From the NCBI GenBank assembly GCA_004557565.1, contig SFGS01000045.1:1-34609 (forward strand): DNA of 34,609 nt, given 5' to 3'. Both the position numbers and the translations under genes were made by a program. Below are positions 22,992 to 30,599 of the stretch, piece after piece (position 1 is the stretch's first letter; each line of letters begins with the position of its first letter). The notes below the pieces were generated by a model that was given only the letters and a program-made list of their open reading frames with translations, ran no database searches and was not told the origin of the DNA. Source of the DNA: Bacteroidales bacterium (lineage in GTDB: Bacteria > Bacteroidota > Bacteroidia > Bacteroidales > Muribaculaceae).

Positions 22992-23270
22992 ATGAAGCAC
23001 CTTTTCACTTCGGGCGACAGCCATTTGTTTCTATGGATAATCATTGCAGTGGTGGCTGGTGCTATGGCCGGGCTGATTACGGCGATCTTCTCTCGCCACG
23101 GCAAAGACGAGACCAAAGCGCCATCGACAACCGATGGCGATGCCGACGACCTCAAGGAAATTGAAACCTCCAACAGTCGCACCATCTTACTCACCGCCCT
23201 CATTTTCGCAGTGCTCACCTTCCTCATTTGCTGGGTGGCAGCAGCCCTGATGCGCCAGGGGCTGATATAA
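22992..23270 (+). CDS. Small two-helix membrane protein of unknown function
   Basis: A 92-residue protein with two hydrophobic segments (about residues 13-33 and 66-86). They flank a charged linker (about 34-62) containing RHGKDETK and DADDLKEIE. The topology places both ends on the same side. I do not recognise a family. Cotranscription with the DUF695 gene is the only functional hint. The coding sequence ends directly before a 17-bp tandem array. Confidence 0.6.
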   Translation: MKHLFTSGDSHLFLWIIIAVVAGAMAGLITAIFSRHGKDETKAPSTTDGDADDLKEIETSNSRTILLTALIFAVLTFLICWVAAALMRQGLI

Positions 23271-23279
23271 CTCAGTCAG

Positions 23280-23347
23280 AAGTTAAGAAGTTAGAGAAGT
23301 TAAGAAGTTAGAGAAGTTAAGAAGTTAGAGAAGTTAAGAAGTTAAGA
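23280..23347. repeat. 17-bp tandem repeat (about four copies)
   Basis: The unit AAGTTAAGAAGTTAGAG repeats at 23280, 23297, 23314 and (with a changed end) 23331. It is followed by GACGATA. Read on the minus strand, this ends in TATCGTCTTAACTTC, the core of the direct repeats at 8947-9015, so the two loci are inverted relatives. Confidence 0.9.
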
Positions 23348-23390
23348 CGATAGTTTCTTTGCTGGTAATGTGTCGGGGGAAATGGCAGTT

Positions 23391-23432
23391 TGCATCGAAA
23401 CATGCCAAAGGCATGTCCCTACGTTATGATGC
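23391..23432. repeat. Inverted copy of the GTAGGGACATGCC hairpin block
   Basis: TGCATCGAAACATGCC and GGCATGTCCCTACGTTATGA are the reverse complement of about 18388-18430, with a few mismatches. The block forms a short hairpin (ACATGCC/GGCATGT) as at the first site. Confidence 0.75.
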
Positions 23433-23440
23433 AATTTTGT

Positions 23441-23822
23441 TTTGGCAATGATATACAAGTTTTCCATGTAATCATTACAGTGATTGTAAAAAATCCCATA
23501 GGGATTTGATGTGTGTAGGCAAGTATGCAGCGAAGGTTATGCGAAATGAGCGAAGCGAAATGGAGCATAACCGAAGCGAAATGCCTGCAAATATCGCATA
23601 ACAAATACGCATCCCAGCGGGTTCCGCTGGAATGCATCATACTGACAATTCTATTGCAGGCATTTGCCCGAACAAGTTCGAGCGAGCTAAAGGTTCGAAA
23701 AGATTCCATTCCGCTTCGCTCCATTACATCTTTTCTGCATACCTGCCTACACACATCAAATTCCTAACGGAATTTAATCGCATCTTTTTCGGGACAACAT
23801 GTATATCAATTCCTTTTGTTTT
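23441..23822. repeat. Foldback element of about 380 bp with long imperfect inverted arms
   Basis: The left arm (about 23447-23600) and the right arm (about 23640-23815, reverse complement) share blocks in mirror order. The blocks are ATGATATACAAG near the ends, AGGGATTTGATGTGTGTAGGC, a GTATGCAG block, a GCGAAGCGAAATGG block and ATGCCTGCAA near the centre. A further copy of the left arm starts at 34453. No transposase or gene lies inside; open frames here are repeat artefacts. This resembles a non-autonomous transposon, but target-site duplications were not resolved. 23823-23913 holds nothing else identifiable. Confidence 0.8.
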
Positions 23823-23913
23823 GGTTTCCACCCCTGTGATTTTCTATTGAGCCGAATAGGGGTGGTGGCGGTGCTTCATTACGGATAAATTTCTGTAAAT
23901 CACAAAAAAGTCG

Positions 23914-23921
23914 TACCTTTG
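23914..23921 (+). promoter_or_regulatory. -7 promoter box of the transporter gene
   Basis: TACCTTTG matches TAnnTTTG, 36 bases before the start codon. A near-consensus TTTC stands 20 bases upstream at 23890-23893. Confidence 0.6.
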
Positions 23922-23957
23922 CAGTCTGAAAAGAAAAATCAACATTTTTAATCATTT

Positions 23958-25655
23958 ATGAACTGGTTATACGACTTAATTGCTGGTAGTACCATCGCTC
24001 ATGCTCTTTTCATCTACTCTATCGTTATCGCCGTTGGCGTGATTTTAGGTAAAGTGAAAATTTTCGGCATCTCACTTGGGGCTACCTTCGTGCTTTTTGT
24101 GGGCATCATCGCAGGCCACTTCGGCCACATCATCTCGCCCGATGAAGCGTTCATCAACCACAACACCTTGAAGTTTATTCAAGAGTTTGGTTTGATTCTC
24201 TTCGTGTTCTCCATCGGTTTGCAGGTGGGTCCATCGTTCTTCTCGTCATTTAAGGAAGGCGGTATGCTGCTCAATGGGCTGGCAGTGTGTATCATTGCGC
24301 TCAACATTGTGGTGGCATTGGCCATTTACTTCGGTATCGGCGGCGTTGAGCCCAACGAAATCGTGGGTATTCTCTCCGGTGCCGTGACCAATACCCCCGG
24401 ACTGGGTGCCGCTCAGCAGGCTCTTATCGAAACTCAGGGCGAATCAGCCAACGCGCTCAACGAATCAATGTCGATGGGCTATGCGGCAGCTTATCCCCTC
24501 GGTGTGGTGGGCATCATTCTCTCCATGATTTTGGTTAAGGTGATTTTCAAAATCAACATCAAAAACGCAGCAAAAGAGATTGAGGACGACAACGCCAACA
24601 GTTTGCTCAAGCCTCACGTGGTGACATACAAGGTGACCAACAAACTCGTTTTCGACCGCACTATCCAACGCTTGCACGAAATCATGGACCGCAACTTCGT
24701 GATTTCACGCATGAAGAAAACCGACGGCGAAATCGTGATTCCTGTGGCCGACACTATCATATCGGAAGGCGAACTCATGCGTGTGGTGATTTCTGAGCAA
24801 GACGAGGAAATTTTCGACGCCATGATTGGCCCGAAGGTGGATTTCGACTGGAAAGAGGAACAGACTCCTGTGGTGAGCCGCCGCATCGTAATCACCAACA
24901 GCGAATATTCAGGCCGCAAACTCGGTTCGCTTCGTTTGCCTAAGGGCTACGGCCTCAACGCCACCCGCGTGAACCGTGCCGGTCTCGACCTTCTCGCCAA
25001 CCCTAACCTCTCACTGCAAGTGGGCGACCGCATCACCGTAGTGGGTCAGCTTGAAGACATCAACCGCCTTGCCTCACACCTCGGCAACTCAATGAAGCGC
25101 CTCGACCACCCAAATATGTTCACCATCTTTATCGGTATCTTTATGGGTATTGTGCTTGGTTCTATTCCATTGGCATTGCCAGGCATGTCGGTGCCTATGA
25201 AACTCGGTTTGGCTGGTGGTCCGCTCGTGGCTGCAATTCTTATCGGTCGCTACGGCCATAAGATAAAACTGGTGACCTACACCTCATCAAGCGCCAACCT
25301 CATGCTCCGTGAATTGGGCATCTGCCTCTTCCTCGCTTCGGTGGGACTGGCAGCCGGCACCAACTTCGCCGCCACCGTGTTTAACGGCACCGGTGCAAAA
25401 TGGGTGTTCTACGGCTTCCTCATCACCTTCATTCCGCTCATCATCGTGGGCTTTGTGGCTCATGGCAAATTCAAGGTGAACTACTGCACCCTTATGGGTC
25501 TGATTTCGGGCAGCACCACCGACCCACCAGCACTCGCCTACGCCAACAAGACGGCAGGCAACGATGCTCCAGCGGTGGCTTACTCTACGGTTTACCCTCT
25601 CACCATGTTCTTGCGTGTGGTCACTGCCCAATTACTTGTAATGACACTTCTGTAA
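23958..25655 (+). CDS. AspT/YidE-type putative transporter with paired TrkA-C domains
   Basis: A 565-residue inner-membrane protein. Two membrane halves (about residues 8-200 and 385-565) flank two cytosolic RCK_C/TrkA-C domains (about 215-290 and 300-375, containing ISEGELMRVV and LQVGDRITVVGQ). The repeated half-motifs FSIGLQVGPSFF and SVGLAAGTNF, and the GAVTNTPGLGAAQQA / GSTTDPPALAYAN pair, are diagnostic of the aspartate:alanine exchanger superfamily. The substrate is unknown. The gene is monocistronic, with a terminator at 25678. Confidence 0.9.
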   Translation: MNWLYDLIAGSTIAHALFIYSIVIAVGVILGKVKIFGISLGATFVLFVGIIAGHFGHIISPDEAFINHNTLKFIQEFGLILFVFSIGLQVGPSFFSSFKEGGMLLNGLAVCIIALNIVVALAIYFGIGGVEPNEIVGILSGAVTNTPGLGAAQQALIETQGESANALNESMSMGYAAAYPLGVVGIILSMILVKVIFKINIKNAAKEIEDDNANSLLKPHVVTYKVTNKLVFDRTIQRLHEIMDRNFVISRMKKTDGEIVIPVADTIISEGELMRVVISEQDEEIFDAMIGPKVDFDWKEEQTPVVSRRIVITNSEYSGRKLGSLRLPKGYGLNATRVNRAGLDLLANPNLSLQVGDRITVVGQLEDINRLASHLGNSMKRLDHPNMFTIFIGIFMGIVLGSIPLALPGMSVPMKLGLAGGPLVAAILIGRYGHKIKLVTYTSSSANLMLRELGICLFLASVGLAAGTNFAATVFNGTGAKWVFYGFLITFIPLIIVGFVAHGKFKVNYCTLMGLISGSTTDPPALAYANKTAGNDAPAVAYSTVYPLTMFLRVVTAQLLVMTLL

Positions 25656-25677
25656 AAAACACATACAGCACCCATAC

Positions 25678-25715
25678 CGTTCCGAAAGATGTAGCGTCTT
25701 TCGGAACGCTTTTTT
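25678..25715 (+). terminator. Rho-independent terminator of the transporter gene
   Basis: CGTTCCGAAAGA pairs with TCTTTCGGAACG, followed by CTTTTTTG. The T-run also supplies the TTTG of the promoter for the next gene. Confidence 0.92.
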
Positions 25716-25744
25716 GTAAAATACACGGAAAATAACTATATTTG
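25713..25744 (+). promoter_or_regulatory. Promoter of the TetR-fabG unit
   Basis: TTTG at 25713-25716, a 20-base spacer and TATATTTG at 25737-25744. It is a full match, overlapping the end of the preceding terminator. The start codon follows at 25787. Confidence 0.75.
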
Positions 25745-25786
25745 CAACCCAATAGCAGAAGATAAAGCCCCAAAACAAGGTAACAG

Positions 25787-26392
25787 ATGGCATCGAGAAC
25801 TAAAGACAAATTGATAGATGTGGCTCGTCAGCTCTTCGCTCACAAGGGCGTGGAGAACACCACGATGAACGACATAGCATCGGCAAGCGATAAAGGCCGA
25901 CGCACCATCTACACCTATTTCAAAAGCAAAACAGAAATTTTCAACGCCGTGGTCAACCGCGAGGCGCAAAGCATTATCGAGCGCATCGCCGACATTCCGT
26001 CGATGCCAATCTCGCCCGAGGAAAAGCTGATGAACTTCATTTTCTCGCGCTTTGAGGCGGTGAAAGAGGTGGTGGGGCGCAACGGCTCGCTAAAGGCAAG
26101 TTTTTTCCTCGACGTACGCCGAGTGGACCGTATTCGCCGAGTGAACAAGCACAAGGAGATAGTGCTGCTGAAGGAGATTCTCAACGAAGGCGTGCAGCAA
26201 GGCGCATTCCGCATCAAGCATGTGGACAAGACCGCCGAAATTCTGCTCATGGCTATGCAAGGGCTGGATTTGCACTACATCCGCGACAGTTTCGCCGATT
26301 TGGGCATCAATAAACTCAAACTCCGTGAATATCTCAAAGACTTCCTGCTCAACGGCATTCAGTGCCACAACAACGAGAAAGACGAACTATAA
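25787..26392 (+). CDS. TetR/AcrR family transcriptional regulator
   Basis: A 201-residue repressor-type protein. The N-terminal helix-turn-helix (about residues 8-55) contains LIDVARQLFAHKGVENTTMNDIASAS and then TIYTYFKSKTEIFNAV, the classic TetR pattern. The C-terminal part is a helical ligand/dimer domain of unknown effector. It lies 57 bases upstream of fabG on the same strand, so control of fatty-acid synthesis (as with other TetR-type lipid regulators) is a reasonable inference. No clear palindromic operator was found in the gap. Confidence 0.88.
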   Translation: MASRTKDKLIDVARQLFAHKGVENTTMNDIASASDKGRRTIYTYFKSKTEIFNAVVNREAQSIIERIADIPSMPISPEEKLMNFIFSRFEAVKEVVGRNGSLKASFFLDVRRVDRIRRVNKHKEIVLLKEILNEGVQQGAFRIKHVDKTAEILLMAMQGLDLHYIRDSFADLGINKLKLREYLKDFLLNGIQCHNNEKDEL

Positions 26393-26449
26393 TTTTTTCG
26401 ACTGACAAAACATTATAAAGAACTACAATAACTAAAAAAGAAGAAAACA

Positions 26450-27196
26450 ATGAAATTACTTGAAGGAAAAGTTGCCCTGATTACTGGTGCCGCTCGTGGC
26501 ATTGGCAAGGCTATCGCATTGAAATTCGCTAAAGAAGGCGCCGACATCGCATTCACCGACCTTGTAATCGACGAAAACGGCAAGGCTACAGAAGCAGAAA
26601 TCGCTGCCCTCGGCGTAAAGTGCAAAGGTTATGCAAGCAACGCTGCCGACTTCGCTCAAACTGAAGAAGTGGTAAACGCTATCAAGGCTGACTTCGGCAA
26701 AATCGATATTCTCGTCAACAATGCAGGTATCACCAAAGACGGCTTGATGCTCCGCATGACTGAAGCTCAATGGGACGCAGTTATCAACGTGAACCTCAAA
26801 TCTGCATTCAACTTCATTCACGCTTGTGTGCCCATCATGATGCGCCAACGCGGTGGCTCTATCATCAACATGTCGTCGGTGGTGGGTGTTCACGGCAACG
26901 CTGGTCAAGCCAACTACGCCGCTTCTAAGGCTGGTTTGATTGCTCTCGCTAAGTCAATCGCTCAAGAAATGGGCCCTCGCGGTATTCGCGCCAACGCTAT
27001 TGCTCCTGGCTTCATCGAAACCGCTATGACCGCAGCGCTTCCTGAAGAAGTTCGCAAAGACTGGATGACCAAGATTCCTGCACGCCGTGGCGGTCAAGTG
27101 GAAGACATTGCAAACGTGGCAACCTTCCTCGCAAGCGACATGTCAAGCTACGTGACTGGTCAAGTAATCCAAGTTGACGGTGGTATGAACATGTAA
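26450..27196 (+). CDS. fabG: 3-oxoacyl-[acyl-carrier-protein] reductase (FabG)
   Basis: A 248-residue short-chain dehydrogenase reducing 3-oxoacyl-ACP with NADPH in fatty-acid elongation. The cofactor loop is TGAARGIGKA (12-21) and NNAG lies at 90-93. The catalytic set is S143 in MSSVVG, with Y156 and K160 in YAASKAG. The C-terminal QVDGGMNM is the usual FabG ending. Assignment over other SDR enzymes rests on overall similarity and length. A strong terminator follows at 27240. Confidence 0.92.
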   Translation: MKLLEGKVALITGAARGIGKAIALKFAKEGADIAFTDLVIDENGKATEAEIAALGVKCKGYASNAADFAQTEEVVNAIKADFGKIDILVNNAGITKDGLMLRMTEAQWDAVINVNLKSAFNFIHACVPIMMRQRGGSIINMSSVVGVHGNAGQANYAASKAGLIALAKSIAQEMGPRGIRANAIAPGFIETAMTAALPEEVRKDWMTKIPARRGGQVEDIANVATFLASDMSSYVTGQVIQVDGGMNM

Positions 27197-27239
27197 TCCA
27201 CACTTACACTAAGGGAAAATATCAATCCATAAATAATTT

Positions 27240-27277
27240 AGGCTCTCTGCGCTTATGTGACAGAGAGCCTATTTTTT
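27240..27277 (+). terminator. Rho-independent terminator of fabG
   Basis: AGGCTCTCTG pairs with CAGAGAGCCT around a short loop and is followed by ATTTTTT. Confidence 0.92.
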
Positions 27278-27279
27278 AT

Positions 27280-27305
27280 GTTGAAAATGCTATAGCATTT
27301 TCAAC
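27280..27305. repeat. Perfect 26-bp palindrome between fabG and gph
   Basis: The half-site GTTGAAAATGCTA is followed at once by its reverse complement. It lies between the convergent fabG and gph genes. It may be the terminator stem for gph on the minus strand, although no T-run follows there. Confidence 0.7.
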
Positions 27306-27315
27306 ACATTCTCTA

Positions 27316-27984
27316 TTATTTCAAAGGGATGCCGGATTCTACGATGGGGAGGATTTCGGCGGGGCTGTTGATGATGGTGTCGGCGCGGTATTCGGTCAAC
27401 TCCTTCACGGGACGGAATCCCCACGACACGCCCACAGAATCGACACACGCACGGCGCGCTGTTTCCATATCCACGCCCGAATCGCCCACATACAGGGTGT
27501 CGGCTTTCTCCACATGTGCTTGCGCCAGAATGTTGAACACGATAGATGGGTCGGGTTTCACGTTCACGCCCTCTTTCTGCCCTTCCACAGCCACGAAGTC
27601 GATGCCTGGGAACGCGTAGGCTATCAGTCGCTGCACAGCCTCGTAATATTTGTTGCTTGCCACTGCCAATTTCACACCCTTGTCGCTCAATTCCTCAAGC
27701 ATCTCCACAATGCCTTGATATGGCTTTGAATAGTCGTGGAGGTGTTCGTCGTAATAAGCCTTAAAGTCTTTCAAAAGCGCATCAACGGTCTGAGCATCTC
27801 TGCTGTTTTCGGGGAGCACCCTCTCCATCAGTTTACGCACGCCATTACCCACGAAAAATGGATAAGATGCGATGCTGTGGGTGGGGTAATCGTTTTGCTG
27901 AAGCGCATGGTTGGCGGCTTGCCCAAGGTCTTCAATAGTGTTGAGCAAAGTGCCGTCGAGGTCAAAAATCACTAATTTTTTCAT
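27316..27984 (-). CDS. gph: HAD hydrolase, phosphoglycolate phosphatase type (Gph)
   Basis: A 222-residue HAD phosphatase. Motif I is D8-L-D10 (VIFDLDGTLLNT), motif II is VASNKYYEA, motif III is in KPDPSIVF and motif IV is YVGDSGVDMETA. The cap with NYPTHSIASYPFFVGNG is typical of Gph, which removes 2-phosphoglycolate, a by-product of DNA repair. Substrate cannot be confirmed from sequence. The start MKKLVIFD at 27984 is chosen over an in-frame upstream ATG, because the longer form would overlap tamL. It lies 16 bases after the tamL stop, so the two form an operon. Confidence 0.85.
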   Translation of the reverse strand: MKKLVIFDLDGTLLNTIEDLGQAANHALQQNDYPTHSIASYPFFVGNGVRKLMERVLPENSRDAQTVDALLKDFKAYYDEHLHDYSKPYQGIVEMLEELSDKGVKLAVASNKYYEAVQRLIAYAFPGIDFVAVEGQKEGVNVKPDPSIVFNILAQAHVEKADTLYVGDSGVDMETARRACVDSVGVSWGFRPVKELTEYRADTIINSPAEILPIVESGIPLK

Positions 27985-28000
27985 AATTATCAAAATATCA

Positions 28001-30349
28001 TTAGAACGGATAGCCCACCGAGAAGTGGAATTCACTATCACGCTTGAAATTCGGGCTAAACATAGGCCAGTGCTCCTGACCTGATGCGGGGTCGTGTGCC
28101 TTCATACCCATGTCGAGGCGCACGAGGAAGTAGGTGAAGTTCATACGCAAGCCCACGCCGTAGGCAAGTGCCAACTGCTCGTAGAACTTACCAAACTTAA
28201 ACACACCGCCGGGCTGGTCGGCATAGTCGCGAATGGTCCAGATGTTGCCGGCATCGACAAACGCCGCGCCCTCAATCACCCAAAACAGTTTGGATCGAAA
28301 CTCGATGCTGGCATCGAAGCGAATGTCGCCACACTGGTAGATGAAACTGTTTTGCGAGTTGCGAGTGGCAAAACTACCCGGTCCGAGGGTGCGCACACCC
28401 CAACCTCTCACGCTGTTGGCACCACCGGCGTAGAAACGCTTTTCAAAAGGCACCACCGAGGAGTTGCCATACGGAATGGCGACACCTGCGCCCACATGCA
28501 TGGCAAGCGAGGTGCGGTCGGAGAAATTGTGCGTGAAAGCGTAGTCGGCTTGCATTTTCACATATTGCGAGTATCTGATGCCAAACACCTTGTAACTGTC
28601 TTCCACACCCTTGCTCTGTCCTATCAACTTAGAAATGCCGTAGAGCACGTTGCCGGCGGTTTCTGCAGAGGCGCGAATGGTGTAGAAATTCTGCTGAAGG
28701 GCTTTGCTCAGTGGCGATATTTCACGCTTGTTGGTGTGGTAGAAACTGTAGCCCAGTCGCATGATGAAGTGGTCTTCGTAGGAGTAGCGCAGCAGCGGAT
28801 TGCTGATGCTGTCGAGGAAGTGCGACTTGCTCTTGGGCAACGACACATAGTTGAGGTCCACCAGGTTGAACGTGTGGTGCGTTTGGTTTTGGCGCTCGCT
28901 CCACACATATTTCCATCCTGCGCCAGCAATGATGCGTGTGTATTCGGGTCGCGCCTGATAACTGAACGAGGTGGTCAGTTCGGTGGTGGCTTTAATGCGC
29001 TGCTTGAAACTGTGCTTCAAGAACGGTGCCTTGAATTTTGGGTAAACGATACCCAACTCGCCAGAGTATTCCGAATAATTGTCGTTGATTAAGCCGCCCA
29101 CATCGCCCGATATGCTCTCGTAGTGAGTGTTGAACTTTGCGCTCAGCACTTCCGAGCCTTTGAAAATGTTGCGGTGCTGATAGTTGACACCCACGCCAAA
29201 ACCGAGGTCGCCCTCGCTGTTGGTGCCCTCCACGGCGAACGACACACTCTGCGACTTGTCGCGCTGGAGCAGAATATAGGTATCCACATACATTCTGCCG
29301 TCGATTTCGGCCACAGGATTGGTGATGATGTTCACAAACTTCAAGATGCTGAAGCGGCCGAGTGCCTTGTAGGTTTTGGTCACATTGCTCGCATCATACA
29401 TTTCGCCTGGAGTGATATAGCAGCACTCATACAGCGGACTGCGGCGCAAATAAATGTCGTTTTCGTCGTATATGAAGTTGATGCCGTTGTATTCCATCTG
29501 CTTGCCCGAATATTTGCCGTCTTGCATGGTCACGGGATTGTAGTTGGTGACGAATGTCACAGAGCGCACATAGAATGGGCGGTGGCTTTTGTATTCGGGA
29601 ATATGCGCCAGCGTGCGAGGCGGACGGGTGTTGAGCGTCAAATCCACAGCGCGCGATCCGGCTGCCGTATCGGCAAAGAATGTGATATATTCTTTATTGA
29701 AGGCGAAATAGCCATTGTTGCGCAAGGTTTCGGTGATAAACTCACGCTCTTTTTCAAGATTATTGTGGTCGAACACCGAGTTTTGGCGGATAGGATAAAG
29801 CGTGGTGTCGGCAAGAATGATTTTGCGAATCGTGTCGTTGGGCACATCATAGGTGATGTTTCGCACATAATATGGCTCATTGAGGCGAATGTTATAGGTC
29901 ACGCTCACCTTTTTCTTCTTGGCGTTGGTCCTCACATCGCTTGTCACGTGATTGTTCATGTAGCCTTTGTTGGTGAGTGCCATCGACAGTTGGCTCACAC
30001 TGGCATCGGTGAGGGCGGAATCGTAGATTACAGGAGGCGTGCCCACGCGCTGCACCCACCTGTTGAACCACTTGGTGGAGTCCTTGCCCGAAAGGTTGTA
30101 GAACGCCAACTGCAATTTCAATCCGCCGAGCACCTTATGGTTTTCGGTCTGGCGCAGATAGTTCGCCAAGTCGTAGGTGCTCACCTCGCTGGTTTCGTTC
30201 TGCTCGTCGAGGATTCGCAAACTCACATCGTCGAGCAGATATTTGCCGTCGGGCACATGCTTGGTGGAACTGCACGAGGGCAAGAGTGCAACCATCGCCG
30301 CTGCGATTGCACACAAAGTGGTGATATGTTTGAAAAAGTGGGTACGCAA
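28001..30349 (-). CDS. tamL: TamL-type outer-membrane assembly lipoprotein (BamA/Omp85 family)
   Basis: A 782-residue Omp85 protein. The N-terminus carries a lipoprotein signal whose lipobox ends LLPSC, so it would be lipid-anchored at the outer membrane, as in the TamL variant of Bacteroidetes. POTRA domains occupy about residues 30-330 (for example VRNITYDVPNDTIRKI), and a 16-stranded barrel fills the remainder. GGANSVRGWGVRTLGPG is the Omp85 motif in loop 6 (VRGF/W). It should act with TamB-like partners in membrane-protein or lipid export. The start is a TTG at 30349, chosen because the promoter at 30376-30406 lies inside any longer form. Confidence 0.9.
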   Translation of the reverse strand: MRTHFFKHITTLCAIAAAMVALLPSCSSTKHVPDGKYLLDDVSLRILDEQNETSEVSTYDLANYLRQTENHKVLGGLKLQLAFYNLSGKDSTKWFNRWVQRVGTPPVIYDSALTDASVSQLSMALTNKGYMNNHVTSDVRTNAKKKKVSVTYNIRLNEPYYVRNITYDVPNDTIRKIILADTTLYPIRQNSVFDHNNLEKEREFITETLRNNGYFAFNKEYITFFADTAAGSRAVDLTLNTRPPRTLAHIPEYKSHRPFYVRSVTFVTNYNPVTMQDGKYSGKQMEYNGINFIYDENDIYLRRSPLYECCYITPGEMYDASNVTKTYKALGRFSILKFVNIITNPVAEIDGRMYVDTYILLQRDKSQSVSFAVEGTNSEGDLGFGVGVNYQHRNIFKGSEVLSAKFNTHYESISGDVGGLINDNYSEYSGELGIVYPKFKAPFLKHSFKQRIKATTELTTSFSYQARPEYTRIIAGAGWKYVWSERQNQTHHTFNLVDLNYVSLPKSKSHFLDSISNPLLRYSYEDHFIMRLGYSFYHTNKREISPLSKALQQNFYTIRASAETAGNVLYGISKLIGQSKGVEDSYKVFGIRYSQYVKMQADYAFTHNFSDRTSLAMHVGAGVAIPYGNSSVVPFEKRFYAGGANSVRGWGVRTLGPGSFATRNSQNSFIYQCGDIRFDASIEFRSKLFWVIEGAAFVDAGNIWTIRDYADQPGGVFKFGKFYEQLALAYGVGLRMNFTYFLVRLDMGMKAHDPASGQEHWPMFSPNFKRDSEFHFSVGYPF

Positions 30350-30375
30350 AACCGTGAATCTATAAAAAATCAATG

Positions 30376-30406
30376 CAAAATTAGTGCCTTTCACCCGATT
30401 CACAAA
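30376..30406 (-). promoter_or_regulatory. Promoter of tamL-gph
   Basis: On the minus strand TTTG (plus 30403-30406), a 19-base spacer and TAATTTTG (plus 30376-30383). Transcription would start near 30369, about 20 bases before the TTG start codon. Confidence 0.75.
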
Positions 30407-30480
30407 GTATTTAAGCACGAAAAGGGCACCCAAATGGCACAATTATGGCGAAAATGTGTGGCAATTTGGAATTTGATTTA

Positions 30481-30488
30481 TAACTTTG
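30481..30488 (+). promoter_or_regulatory. -7 promoter box of the PfkB-MFS operon
   Basis: TAACTTTG matches TAnnTTTG. The -33 region has TTTG copies closer than usual, so spacing is atypical. The predicted leader is about 105 bases. Confidence 0.5.
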
Positions 30489-30499
30489 CCAATTCAAAC

Positions 30500-30577
30500 G
30501 GCATTTGCCACCCATTTTTGAAGCCATTTTTGATATTTTCTCATTTAGCGTTTGGCTTCATGCGCCTTGCAAATGCC
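30500..30577 (+). promoter_or_regulatory. Nested stem-loop in the PfkB leader
   Basis: GGCATTTGC at 30500-30508 pairs exactly with GCAAATGCC at 30569-30577. Inside it TGAAGCC at 30519-30525 pairs with GGCTTCA at 30554-30560. The whole structure sits within the predicted 5' leader, ending 22 bases before the start codon. Confidence 0.55.
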
Positions 30578-30599
30578 ACAAATTACTATCTTCTTAAAT

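Noticed and set aside
23525..23850. Short open frames inside the foldback element
   Set aside because: They lie wholly in inverted-repeat DNA and show no protein features.
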